Source: Burhinus oedicnemus (Eukaryota; Chordata; Aves; Charadriiformes; Burhinidae). From it: 64,000 nt of DNA. This document shows, piece after piece, positions 50,932 to 62,873 of this stretch. Location: NCBI GenBank assembly GCA_008921705.1, contig VFFE01009197.1, forward strand, positions 1,499,490 through 1,563,489, given 5' to 3'. The notes below the pieces were generated by a model. That model worked only from the letters and a program-made list of their open reading frames with translations. It ran no database searches and was not told the origin of the DNA. Each line of letters starts with the position of its first letter. Positions within the stretch are counted from its first letter, which is position 1. The position numbers and the translations under genes are program-made.

Positions 50932-51061
50932 TAAAGGCCAGGTTGGATGAGGCTTTGAGCAACCAGGTCTAGTGGGAGGTGTCCTTGGCCCACGGCAGGG
51001 GGGTTGGAACTAAACGAGCTTTAAGGTCCCTTCCAACCCAAACCATTCTGTGATTCTATGA
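50932..51061 (+). mobile_element. CR1 3' fragment (about 130 bp)
   Basis: Only the last ORF2 codons, the 3' UTR and the tail (CCATTCTGTGATTCTATGA) remain. Main subfamily. Confidence 0.93.
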
Positions 51062-54000
51062 AATTAAACTGAGAAATATTCCATTTGCACCAGCCCGGGG
51101 CTGGCACTACTGATACAAAGAACACAGACCTAAGGCAAATGCATCAGCATGTGGAAGTGAGTGCGCAGAGAATCCTGTAGCCGGCAGCTCAACGCGTTAA
51201 AGGCAAGATACCGCCACCAAAGAGGCAAAACCGCTGCTAAGCAAGTGCTACTGAATAGGGCAGCACCTTTGTAATGCAGCTGGCTGAAGCAGCTCAGTAC
51301 TTACAGCTTTCCTGAAAGAGCTAGAAACGTTCATGTGGTTAGTTTCGCACTCCAGTTAGCACCGTGTTTAAAACAAGCTTTGCTGGACTCCGACCTGAAG
51401 CCCAGAGTGAACAAACCAGCTGCTTAGATTGCACATCTACCAGGTTTGTATCCAAACACCACAGCTTTGCTTTATGGCCAAGGAGGTACATTCCCTGCCA
51501 GGAATACGATTTAATAAAAGTTGTCAGAAGTATTTCAGAGAATCCAGAAGAATTTTTAACAGTGAGCTTTGCAATGTCACAAGCTATCCTTGAATTTATC
51601 ATTTTCTAAAGCAATCCATTGTTTTCCCCCTCATTGTCTACTACTTCTTAAATTAAATAAAAATCAAGAGGAAACTGTTCCATTTCCTGCCCTCAGTAAT
51701 TCCTTAAAATATTTCTTTTCATTTGCAAACTCCCAAGAGCCTTCTGAGAGCTGTCACCTGAGAGGTATGCAAATAAAATTTCCTATGTTTTATACCAATG
51801 TTCAATAGATTGTATTGGTCCCTCCATTTCCACAAGGATAATCAACTCTTGGGACATCTTGATTCTGTCAAAAATACTGTGTATATATGTTTATTGCATT
51901 TTTTTCATGAAGTACTTCATTTTTAAGAGTCAGGCGATGCATAGATAGTTCTTCACAATCTGGAATTGTACAATGCAGGCATGAGTCCCAATGTAGTCTA
52001 TATTCAGAAGGTAGTTGCTTTAAGATAATTAATTCATGGAAAATAAGGTATGTAAAGAAGATCTCCCTATCTGGAACAAATTATTATGTAGCAAATCTTC
52101 AGGTAATTTGGACTGCAAAACAAATTTTTCTTTAGTGCACTTTTCCTAAAGAAGTCCCAGTGTACTGGGGAAAAAAAGATTTCCAAAACACCATAGATTT
52201 TTAATATATATCCAAACCTGTATCTTTTAACAACCATGCTGGGATATATAATCTTAAATGTTGTCTGTGACAAGAGAGCTTCTGTATACTTCGGTCTAAC
52301 AGTTTAATGCATCACTTATATAGCAAATGTTCCCAGCAATGAGATAGTCTGGAATCTCCAACATTCAGAAAGAGTCTATGCCTACAACTAGAGCAATAAT
52401 TATTGTGGCCATTGGGGTGCAAAAGGCAGAGTTTATAATTTTTTTCAGAAGTATTCATATCAAATTCATACATAAAACCTCATCTTCTGTTACCTCCTAA
52501 TGTCAAATAACGCCTAGTTTTAACATCAAAAAAATTGAGCCATGTAGTTTACAACATTGTTGCTGCAATAGTTAATACCTGAGATATAAACAACACTTCC
52601 TGCCTGGTCAGTGTCTGATTAACAGAGGGGATGTAACAGAAGTAGATCAGAATAAGGAACTGATGAAGAAAGGAGACTTAAAAACACTCCCATACGTCCC
52701 ACCCAGAAAAGGGTGTATTAGGAAAAATTTGCAATGAGTTTAACAGGCATCTCTTTCACCAGAGCCTCTCGCTGGCTGATTTACTCTTCATAGCAAAGGA
52801 AGATGACTGGATCTATAGAAGTTGAGAAGTACCAGAGACTTCTAGTAGCCGTAAAGAAACTGTCTTACGTAACACATTCATTGCATTGCATCAATTAACT
52901 CACAGCTTGATTACACAGGATTGAAAAATAATGTTAATACTCAATGCTTCTGCAGAAATGCCACCTAGAGTAACTGTCTTTTTTTTGGTGGCAGTTAGTG
53001 ACAACACTGAAGTTTTGAAAGGATGAAGCCCTTAAAGATTAGCGAGATTAATACATCAACCGATTGACGTTATTGTGTATACACTTCACATTGACTTAGC
53101 TGCCATTTTGAATACTATAGAACTGTTACAGGCAAATAATTTGAATAGGCTGCATGCTGGAGAAGTAAGATTTAGTATTTGTGTTTAGGATATTCTATGA
53201 CTCTTTTAGAGAATTTAGTTCAGGACTGGAGTAAGAGGTAGGATATACACGCACTCCCAAAATAAGAGGTGCTAATTTTATATTTTATTTGAACAGGTTG
53301 AAAACACATCATGCTCTACTGAAATAGGCCTCTGCAAGAATGGAGTAATGCTGCTCCAGGGCTTAAACACCGCACTCCGAGAGACATCTAAACTAAGTCC
53401 CTCTGCTTCAGTCTAAACCTAATACTTCTACTGCAATTTCCACAGTACAAAGAAAGCACATTCTCTTCACAGCACTTGAGTGTTAGACAAATCTTCAGTT
53501 TCTTTAGCCTCCTCTAGTGGCTCTTTTTCCCCTGTACCTTAGTCTGTATTTCTCTGTGGCTTAAAAAATTACAACGCTCAAGATTATGTAAGGGTAAATA
53601 CATCTAACTGGAAGGGGGACTGTTCCAGCTGCTAAATCCTAGATCATATTACTCCTCAAAAAAACCCCCAACTCAACGCCAAAACAAAACAACAACAAAA
53701 CAAACAAAGCAAAAAAAAAAAAGGGGGGGGAGGAACCCTGAAAATACCAAAACAAAATACCAAGCACAGCATAGGAAGCTTCAACAGAGCTGCCAAGTAA
53801 GAGATCTTTACCAGAAAAAGACTACTTCTCCCAGGGAACCCTCCAGGCCTTTAACTTAGCTACTGCCCAAAATATTCAGACATTTAAGAATACCTTCTTG
53901 CACTTTGACCTTCAGGTAACACAAATGGAAAAAACTACTGGTTTAGTACTATGGCATGTTTTGGTTTTCCACATTAAATAATTTAAGGAAGTCAGTTGAA

Positions 54001-54517
54001 GCCACTAAAATGCAAGCCTGACAAGAACGTTCCACATGAACGGGCTTCCTCAAGCAGCCAGCCACAGTCCTTGCCAGAAAGTAACTTATTAAAAATTCCC
54101 CTGCTGAAAGAGAAATTAAGAACACTATAGAAATTTCCCGTCATGCAGTTTTATCTTCTCCTCCTTTGTGCTCCTGTCATTACGTTTCCCCCAAAAGTGC
54201 AGACATCAGCCCTTGACAGCTTTCCCCCTCAGATTCCTTCTCATTCAAGCTGCCAGAAACATTTTTGTCTCAGCAGCAATGGGATCAGCCCATGACAGTT
54301 GCTAGCACGGGGTGCCTTCATCTTCTCTGATATGGTTTTGCTTATCAATAACACAAAGCTGGCAGAATACGTTGCAAGGCCAGTTGCTTAGCCAAGGTAC
54401 CACTTTCACCACCAGCAGCATGTCCTCACCTCACTTCCTCATCTACAGCATTAAGTACTTCAAAAGCCACTGAGACAAGCACACTACACGTGCTTACCTT
54501 TTGGGTGTTTGGGGTTT

Positions 54518-54518
<1 letters not shown>
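51062..54518. other. Unique AT-rich DNA
   Basis: No gene recognised. An A/C-rich stretch with A12G8 lies at 53655-53730. Confidence 0.55.
53655..53730 (+). repeat. A/C-rich tract ending A12G8
   Basis: A runs with interspersed C (53655-53710) pass into twelve A (53711-53722) and eight G (53723-53730). Low complexity, no fixed unit. Confidence 0.8.

Positions 54519-54568
<50 letters not shown>
54519..54568. repeat. 50-base T homopolymer
   Basis: Fifty consecutive T are present, far longer than any other homopolymer here (the next is 19). It follows a G/T-rich lead (GTGTTTGGGGTTTG). It could be the A tail of a minus-strand retrocopy, but the sequence to its right shows no recognised transcript or polyadenylation signal. 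Its length is likely unreliable. Confidence 0.9.
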
Positions 54569-54571
<3 letters not shown>

Positions 54572-54700
54572 CCAATGGAACATGGTCAGACATGCTTCCT
54601 TAACTACAGTCAGGTTAAGCAGAGGACCTACGGCAACATGGTGTGTTGATGGAGAAAGGTAACCATTATAACCCTCTGGTATGCTGATTATCTAACCCAT

Positions 54701-55135
54701 CATCAGAGGGTTAGCACACCTCTGCTATAAGGACAGGCTGAGAGAGTTGGAGTTGTTCAGCCTGGAGAAGAGAAGGCTCTGGGGAGACCTTAGAGCAGTC
54801 TTCCAGTATCTGAAAGGGGCCTACAAGAAAGCTGGAGAGGGACTTTTTACAAGGGCATGTAGTGATAGGACGAGGGGTCATGGCTTCAAACTGGAAAAGA
54901 GGAGATTTAGATTAGATCTCAGGAAGAAATTTTTCACTCTGAGGGTGGTGAGGCACTGGCCCAGGCTGCCCAGAGAAGCTGTGGAGGCCCCCATCCCTGG
55001 AGGTGTTGAAGGCCAGGTTGGACGGGGCTTTGAGCAACGTGGTCTAGTGGGAGGTGTCCTTGCCCATGGCAGGGGCATTGGAACTGGATGATCTTGAAGG
55101 TCCCTTCCAACCTAAATTATTCTATGATTTTATGA
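54701..55135 (+). mobile_element. CR1 LINE, 5'-truncated (about 435 bp)
   Basis: It begins just downstream of the shared-deletion site (ATCAGAGGG) and runs to a diverged tail (TATTCTATGATTTTATGATA). The frame 54747-55091 covers L-F-S-L-E-K-R-R and the V-V-R-H-W block, then shifts after P-R-E-A-V-E-A-P. At its 5' edge it forms a 10-bp inverted repeat with the flank (54669-54678 and 54704-54713). Confidence 0.94.
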
Positions 55136-55668
55136 TAACCAGAAACATTTCTGTTCAAGTAATGGTGACCACAGGATCCAGCATTTCTTTAGCTGGTTGC
55201 TAACAGCAAGTACCAGACTGTAGATTTTCTATACAGTAATCAGTGGCTGAGTTGAAAATTCATGGTTCAGGTGACTAAATACTGTTGTAATCAGCCAAAA
55301 GCACAAAAGAACAGGAAAGTAAGAAGCAATTATCTCCAGATATTTTGAAGAGTGATACCAGTTACCACAGCTACAGACCATACTACATGTTGGAGCCATT
55401 AGAGGAAGCCAAGGCTGCTGCTGAATACAAGGATTTTAACTGCCACCTACGGTACCCAGGAATCACAGCTTATTTTCTGTTAAGAAAATTGAAATTGGTT
55501 CTGTCTTACCTCATACCAGGACAATGTTGTTACAGGGAGTCTGCCCCTACAAGAAGGGGCTCCCAAAGTTCTGAACACCAGAAACTGGCTTATCAAGACA
55601 TGTGTGTAGGTCTATGGGATGAAAAACAGTACGCAGTTTTCAAGCAATAATTTAAGCAGCAGCACTGC
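55136..55668. other. Spacer between CR1 and LTR
   Basis: Unique DNA. A plus-strand frame at 55345-55650 (101 codons) is unrecognised and probably accidental. Confidence 0.5.
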
Positions 55669-55673
55669 CAGAA
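55669..55673. repeat. Target-site duplication, left copy (CAGAA)
   Basis: CAGAA directly precedes the LTR and recurs directly after it at 56395-56399. A 5-bp duplication is typical of class III (ERVL-type) and some gamma-like elements. Confidence 0.88.
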
Positions 55674-56394
55674 TGTCCTGGTTAGAGGTAAAACAGGACC
55701 AATTTTGTTCAGTAACTTTACTTTTTAGCTAGGCCTCTTCTAACTGCTGAAATTAACAGCATGTTGTGCATAAAACTGTTCTCTCCCTAAGTGATAAGAC
55801 CCATGTTTATAGTTGATGCCAAGGAATGGGATGCAGAGAAGCTCTTGCTTATCCTCATTGCTATAGCAACCAAGGCCAGCCAACTTTGTTATTTGCCCCA
55901 TTGGAGGGTTGGAAGCGGAAAAGCGTAGAGGGGTCACACCTGCGGGGAGGAGCAGACAGGACAGGTGACCCAGAACTGACCAACAGGGTATTCCATCCCA
56001 TCTGCCTCATGCTCAGTATAAAAGCTGAGGGGTCAAAGGGTCAGGGCTCTTTTTCTTCAATGGCCGGCATCCAAGGAGGACTGTTTGTCTGCCTTTGATC
56101 CTGATCCTGAATCCAGATCCGGAATCCAGTTCCCATCTGTCACTGAGTCCAGTCTGGGACTTCCTCAGTGCCTGCTGGTGACGTGATTGTCATCCTGGGA
56201 GCGTGATATGGTGTTGTATATATCTCATTATTTTCTTTCTATTATTTTATTATTAATATTTCATTTAAAGTAGTTTAGTTCCTTCTAAACTCTTAAGTCT
56301 CTTTTCTCTCTCTCCCTCTTCCCTTTGAAAAGAGAGGTGGGGGAGAGCATCTGTCATTCTGCCTGATTGGGCCACTCCAGCCCAAACCACAACA
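55674..56394 (+). mobile_element. Solo LTR, ERVL-type (721 bp)
   Basis: The element opens TGTCCTGGTTAGAGG and closes CCAAACCACAACA, giving TG...CA ends and an imperfect terminal inverted repeat, between 5-bp CAGAA duplications. A TATAAAAG box lies at 56017-56024, so orientation is plus. U3 is about 340 bp, and the remaining 370 bp of R/U5 is T- and CT-rich. TGTCCTGGTT starts are common in avian ERVL LTRs as I know them, which with the 5-bp duplication supports that class. The exact family needs a repeat library. No internal viral genes are present. Confidence 0.88.
56017..56024 (+). promoter_or_regulatory. LTR TATA box
   Basis: TATAAAAG lies inside the LTR, preceded by CTCAG and followed by CTGAGG, about 340 bases from the LTR start. 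It would drive plus-strand transcription if active. Confidence 0.65.
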
Positions 56395-56399
56395 CAGAA
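56395..56399. repeat. Target-site duplication, right copy (CAGAA)
   Basis: Exact match to 55669-55673, abutting the ...ACA terminus of the LTR. Confidence 0.88.
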
Positions 56400-57469
56400 C
56401 TTCATCAGTTTATGTCAAGTACACAAGTATTTCTCGATATCATAAACTTTCACTCAAGTGAAAGAACTGAGGCATGATTTTGCCAACTTGCAGAGAAGAA
56501 AACAAAACCAAAACTCACCGCACACAGCAATTCTGTCCTAATCACTGATTCGATATTCACGCACAGGAAAGCCCAGCACTGTTCTCCCCTACAGTCCTTG
56601 TTTGAAGAGCAATTTACTCTGCGGGCTGCCGTGTGGAGTTGAGACTCAAGGCAGTGCAGATCTAACTACAGTGGCATTCCTTCCAGCCGAATGTCGTACA
56701 GGACTGGAGTTCAAGACAGATGCTTCAGTACCTCACTGAATCAGATCCTACCCATTTTTCTCCCATTAGCAAAGGAAACGTACCTACTAACAGAGACTAA
56801 GGAAATTCCGACACAAAGAAAGCTAGCGAGAACAATTTATCACAGTAGGATTTATTACAGGTCTTAATATTTCCCAAGATGAGTCACAGACTGAAACACA
56901 ATAGCCAAATTTTCCATTTGCATTGTCTAAGTTGTATGTCAGGAAAATTGACTAATTTTTGGACATTTTGACAGGTTCCACACAACGTGCCATTGCGTTG
57001 GTGTTTTTATAACTTAACTAGTCTTCACAATGGGCTAAAACCTTGTGATATTTGAAAACAAAGTCTGTGTATTTGTATTTGGACGTAGCTCTTCAGCGGG
57101 TGCAGCACTCGTTCCAGCAGCAGTGCCTTCTATATTAAATGAAAATTGCATCACAGATGCTCAGCAGCAGAAAGGGACGCTCTTGAAGTAAGTAACTGTC
57201 ATAGGAGAACAGATTAAACTGAAGTAAGAAGAGACTTTCAGCCTCATGATAAAAGTTTAGGGAAGGGTGCGAGGGCTCCATGTCACACACTGCCCAGCTT
57301 CTCCAGCACTGCAGCTTTGGTAGACAGCCCATTCTCAGTTCTTCACTCAAATACCAAACAGAAGTAACAAACAGAAAGCTCTAGTAGAGATCAGCAAACC
57401 AGGCAGTCTGAACAGGGACCTTACACAAGGAATGCAACTTTGTAGGCTTCTGTTCCTAGAAGAGCGTTA
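56400..57469. other. Unique DNA
   Basis: No gene or known repeat recognised. Confidence 0.55.
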
Positions 57470-58199
57470 TCATAGAATGGTTTAGGTTGGAAGGGACCTT
57501 AAAGATCATCCAGTTCCAACCCCCCTGCCACGGGCAGGGACACCTCCCACTGGACCAGGTTGCTCAAAGCCCCATCCAACCTGGCCTTGAACACCTCCAG
57601 GGATGAGGCCTCCGCAGCTTCCCTGGGCAACCTGTTCCAGTGCCTCACCACCCTCACAGTAAAGAATTTCTTCCTAATACCTAATCTAAATCTCCTCTCT
57701 TCCAGCTTGAAGCCATTACCCCTCATCCTACCACTACACTCCCTGATAAAGAATCCCTCCCCAGCTTTCCTATAGGCCCACTTTAAGCACTGAAAGGCCT
57801 CTATACGGTCTCCCTGCACCTTCTCTTCACCAGCCTGAACAACCCCAACTCTCTCAGCTTGTCCTCACAGCAGAGGGGCTCCAGTCCTCGGATCATGTTC
57901 ATGGCCTCCTCTGGACCTGCTCCAACAAGTCCATGTCCTTCTGATGTTAGGGGCTCCAGAGCTGGACACAATATTCCGGGTGGGGTCTCACCAGAGCAGA
58001 GGAGGGGGGGAGAATCCCCTCCCTCGCCCTACTGGCCATGCTGCTGGGGATGCAGCCCAGGATGTGGTTGGCTTTCTGGGCTGCCGGTGCACATTGCTGG
58101 CTTGTGTTGAGCTTCTCATCCACCAACACTCCCAAGTCATTCTTCTCAGGGGTGCTTCCATCCATTCCCCAACCAGCCTGTATTTGTGCTCGGGATCGC
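57470..58199 (-). mobile_element. CR1 LINE, 5'-truncated (about 730 bp)
   Basis: The minus-strand copy is of the main subfamily. The plus strand starts TCATAGAATGGTTTAGG, with only one tail unit left. ORF2 pieces lie in frames 57947-58165 and 57499-57819, with the shared deletion near 57900-57915 between them. It starts within the same short element interval as the copies at 9.1, 28.6, 46.2 and 62.9 kb. Several unique substitutions suggest more age than the 24-kb copy. Confidence 0.95.
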
Positions 58200-61100
58200 T
58201 GTTATGTATTACTTTGGGTAAATTACTGCAATTGGTCTATCGAGTTAATTCTAAGACATTAACCATTACTTTACAAATGTGATAACTGAATTACATACAA
58301 CATATCCTTCTACAATAGTTTATGCTCAGTAATTTTATTTATGTAGCAAAAAAACCCCAAAACAATTTAAGATTGAGTAAATAGGGACAACTAAGAAAGA
58401 TTAATAAGAGCTAAGTTGGGCAGCTCGTAGTAATGGACATTAAGTGTTCAGTATATTTGTTAATAATTTCACAATCAGTGGAAAATCTAGGGCTCATAGC
58501 CCACAGATATGCCAAGGGCATTAAGTGAGAAGTAACCTGCCCCTTACATTTCAGTGCTGACCATACTATATTCTGTGCAGCATAAAATCCTCCTTCACTC
58601 CACGTTAATACTTGAACCACTTGTCAGTAGTGATATTGTTGATGGAGATTATTAATCAGTTATGTGATCAAGAATTCAGAATCTATAAATCAAAGTGCTG
58701 CCCAACCCCTACAGCAAGTACAGTTACTGTCCCTTCTGCAGCTGGGCTTCTTGGGGAAAGGAGGTGCAGGATGTTGTCCAGAGTCACTGGACAGATTGTA
58801 TGGCAGCACCAAGAAAAGAACCATGTCTTTCATCACATCCCTTTAGCCAAGATGTCAACGGAAGCAACAGGAAGATGTCAAGTCTGAAAAAGCTTCATGA
58901 ATCCTTCCTATTCTTATTCTGTGCACCAAAAAGATTTGGGGTTGGGGGTTTTTTTTAATGTAAAATACATCAAGGATGCTTGCTTACATGGACAGAAAAG
59001 AAAAACAAGTCAACCCACACAGTTAATCTTGATGCCTGTCTTACGAGTTGAAGCAAGCCAGATGTTCCCTTTAGTCTCATTCTCCAGAACTACTGTAAAA
59101 CATTTTCTGCTGGGGGCTTTACGTACGAACGAAGTGTTTCTCTCCAAAACAGCGTAAAAGAACCGTGCACAACATATTCTGGGTAGCATAAAATTCAAGA
59201 AGTTCTCTTTATATGTAAAACACTCCAGGCCTGTTTCATTTTACAGACTGAGACAGTTAAGTGGTAGAACATGGCACTATCATGCCCTCATCTGGTTCTT
59301 CAGCCAGAAGTACCTGATAAAATGTTAAGTTACAATAGCTTCCTTCACACCCACAAAAAAGGTCAGTTTCAATCAAAGTAAAGTCTTAGTTTGACTAGCA
59401 AAACACAAGAGAAAACCTTCCAATTAAGTCACAGGAGCAAAACTAGCATGGTTAAAATAAACTCTTTCCAAACAACCACGTATGTCTGCCACTATAAGAC
59501 TTTTGTATTTTCAAAGTATGAACAATTATTTTGATGGATACTGGAGTTCAGTCAAGATACTAAATGCAAACAAGAAGAATTCCTAGTTTCATGCAAAGAT
59601 AAAAAATTGAAGCATTCTTCCCCCCTCCAAATAGGAAGCAAAAGTAGTGTTCCACACAGCCTACAAAAATATTTTTACTCCTTCATGATCTCTTTCATTA
59701 GAAATGATTGACATTAATGTTCCAAAGATCTCACAAGACCCTAGCATCCATTTGACCCAGTAGCAGGCCTCACACACACAAACAGAAAAGCTTTTCACTC
59801 TGCAGAGTTTAGCAGAGCCATTTGGTACATTGTAGTTGAGCTGCACAGACTGAAATGTATCAGGCCATTTTGGTTTTAATCTCAAGTCAATTGCATCAAC
59901 TGACCTAAGTCAAAGAGACTGTTAGGGAAATATTTGTTTTGTTGGGTTTTTTCCCTCCCCTCCGGTTCTGGTCATGTACCTGATGACAGACCAGAGGCAC
60001 CTCTAGAAAGGACATACAGAGGGGATGCACATCCCACCTTCTGTGGAGGAGCTGAACAAAAAGTAACTTCCGATTTTCTCAAGATTGGACTTTATCAGTC
60101 AACTGAAAGATGACTCACAAACTGGTACAAATACAGTTACCCCTTCCAAATAAAGTTAAGCACAAGTTAGCTTCTCACCTGACCCACAAACAGCAAGAGG
60201 TTGTTAGAACACTCAGCTAGAAAGCTTAAGCTACAAGAATTCACATCTCAAGTTGAAACTCCTAGATTTACTTACTGGTGTCATCTGATGCAACCTTCAA
60301 GCATGTTTGATTCACTGAAAGAATACCGGATGCATTGGATAACACTGAAGTTTATACTAAGAGTTCTCCTAACTAGAGAGTTACACAGATGACATGAACC
60401 TTCTTGCTAACTTCTCTCCGTTTCTATTTTACACTCTATTTCTTTCTAGTCTACATTTCAAAAGTGCGTTTCACCAAATCTTTAGGGAAATTGTTCTGTT
60501 CATACTAGGGTCTTATCAGCTACCAATTTTCCACTGACCTGTAAGAGGGATACTCTCTTGTTCCTCCTTGAAAGGCTAAATGCTTCTGTATCCATTTAGT
60601 ACAAGGTCCAGATGAATTTCATCATGAAGTTGACCACTCACACCCAAAACTTTCTGGCTGTATATTAAAACATACAATCTGACAATGCATGTGTGCTATT
60701 GCTCCACACAGAGATGATAATTATACAATAGCACATATGGCATGTATATGCCTACACACCCAGAGAGCAATTTCTCATATCTAGACACAAAATTGTGTCA
60801 AAACGTCAAACAGCAAACTTCTCCCTGAAGCTGTAAGCAAAATCTTTCCACAACTGACTGCTCAAACCTCTAATTTAATCACTCATCTATATTAACTGCA
60901 AAAATGGCCTCAGAATAAAGTCACTAAGTAGCATAGTAAGTAAACCAAATCCATCTGTTGGGGAGAAGAAAAGGAAAAAAGTCTTTCGCTGGCCATTTTG
61001 TCTTTAATCCTCTATCACTTGATATGATTAAGAAATAAAATACAGCACCTTCAGGCTGATTCATTTCTTACTGAAACAGACTGCGCACAGCATCATTATT

Positions 61101-62873
61101 TCAAATGCATTAGTATCTTTGCATCTGATTTCTGTCCTGCAATCCATGTGTCCTGACTACATAATTCACTCAGCATGCCCAGTGGTCTAGACTCAGAACA
61201 ACTGAAGGCTGGTGGCTCTTTCAGCTAAGCACTGAGGAGAGTTTTGCTACAACTACAAGTAATGTTCTCTCAACTTCTACAGCAGACCAATTTTCTGTTT
61301 TGTTTTATCTCAATGCCATAACTAAACCCAGCAATAAAGAAGCAGTACAGAAATTATTTATCACAGCATAGAACACTTCAAATAAAACATCAGTTCAGAT
61401 TTATGCTCACAGTTTAAACAATTTTCATTTGAAATGCCAAAGGGGGATCTTTTTTGAGAGAGAGATAATTCAGTTTTACTATTTTTTCATGTTTCTCCAG
61501 CAGCAGAGAACTATAAAGCAAGGTTTCTCACCAGAGTATACCAGGGAAAGGGGGAATCTTTAGATGGTGACTAACAGAGAAGGTTGCCCAATAGCCAAAA
61601 CATGCTGCACCCTGGCAGAGGATCTGTAGAGGACCACAATATTAAAGCAAACTGGAAGGGCATTTCAGTACCTTTTGCCACGGGACTGCTCACCATCACC
61701 TCCGCAGCCTCTGGCCACCTTTTTGCCTTTTCCCCTCCCCACGGTCCTTCAAATATTCAATGGAAAGACAGTATTTGTGTACCTGTAGTGAAAGGGGCAG
61801 CTGGGAAGTGCAATACGTTGATATTGTTAGTATTGAAATGGGCATTTTAAAAATGAGTATGTAAATCACCTTATGTTTCTAAAAATACCTATACAGGTCT
61901 AAGTACAAAATGAATGCATAAAATTAAAATCTGATTTATCCAACAGTATTGCCACAGTCAGCACATCTACTCAATTAAAAATTCAGCTCATACATACATC
62001 AGCATCAATAGTATGAATGTCCTTCATAACTTAAACGGTTCATTAATTACTATCACAGAAAATGATCATTACATATCAGGCACAGGCTTATGGTAACCAT
62101 TGACTCCATCAAGACTCCTCATTTTGTTTTTCAAACACTTCAGATTACAAAAGGAACACTTGTCCTATGATCAAATATTAATCATTCTGGTCCATTAAAA
62201 AGAGATTAGCTTTCTATCAAGCAGATTTAACACAATATGGGCAGTAAACAGGCCTTGCATTGCTTATCTACATAATTAGTACTTATTGCTAAAAAGGTAT
62301 ATTCTGATTTGCATCCCAGTTACGCAGCCTGATCTGGTTATCACTAAACATTGTTACTACAGAATCTTTACTATGAAACACTAGAAATTCTACCTCATAT
62401 CTTTGTACAGCACCAGCAAAGACATCCACGTTCTCATCCTCTTGTTACTCATCTTTCTCATATAGTCATAGGGCAAAAAGGAGAGACTAAGCCTTTCCCC
62501 AAGAGACGCGCTGGCCGCAGCATACCTTCAAATCAACAGTAACTTCCTCAAAGAACAAGCAGATAACCACAGGGCATCTGGAATAGCACACTGACTGTGT
62601 AATACATTTTCCAAGAGGAATGAATAAATCCATAAATAAATAAATATCATTATCATCTCCCCATTTAGCATTCAAGTTACTTCTCAGCTCAACGCGTCTC
62701 TCAACTGGACACAAGAGCAGCCAAGCCTAAGCAGCCCTCACAGCCACGATCCTGGCTCCGTGGGAGCACCACCTTATTTCCAGGGGTCACCGTGCTCTCC
62801 CTGGCTCTGCCAGCACAGGCTCCCGCAGCAGCATTCCCTGCCTATTGGCATTACCAATTCATTTCACACAAGG
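58200..62873. other. Unique AT-rich DNA
   Basis: No gene or known repeat recognised. Short AAAT repeats occur at about 62630-62648. Open frames at 58.6-59.2 kb overlap on both strands and are not recognised. Confidence 0.55.
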
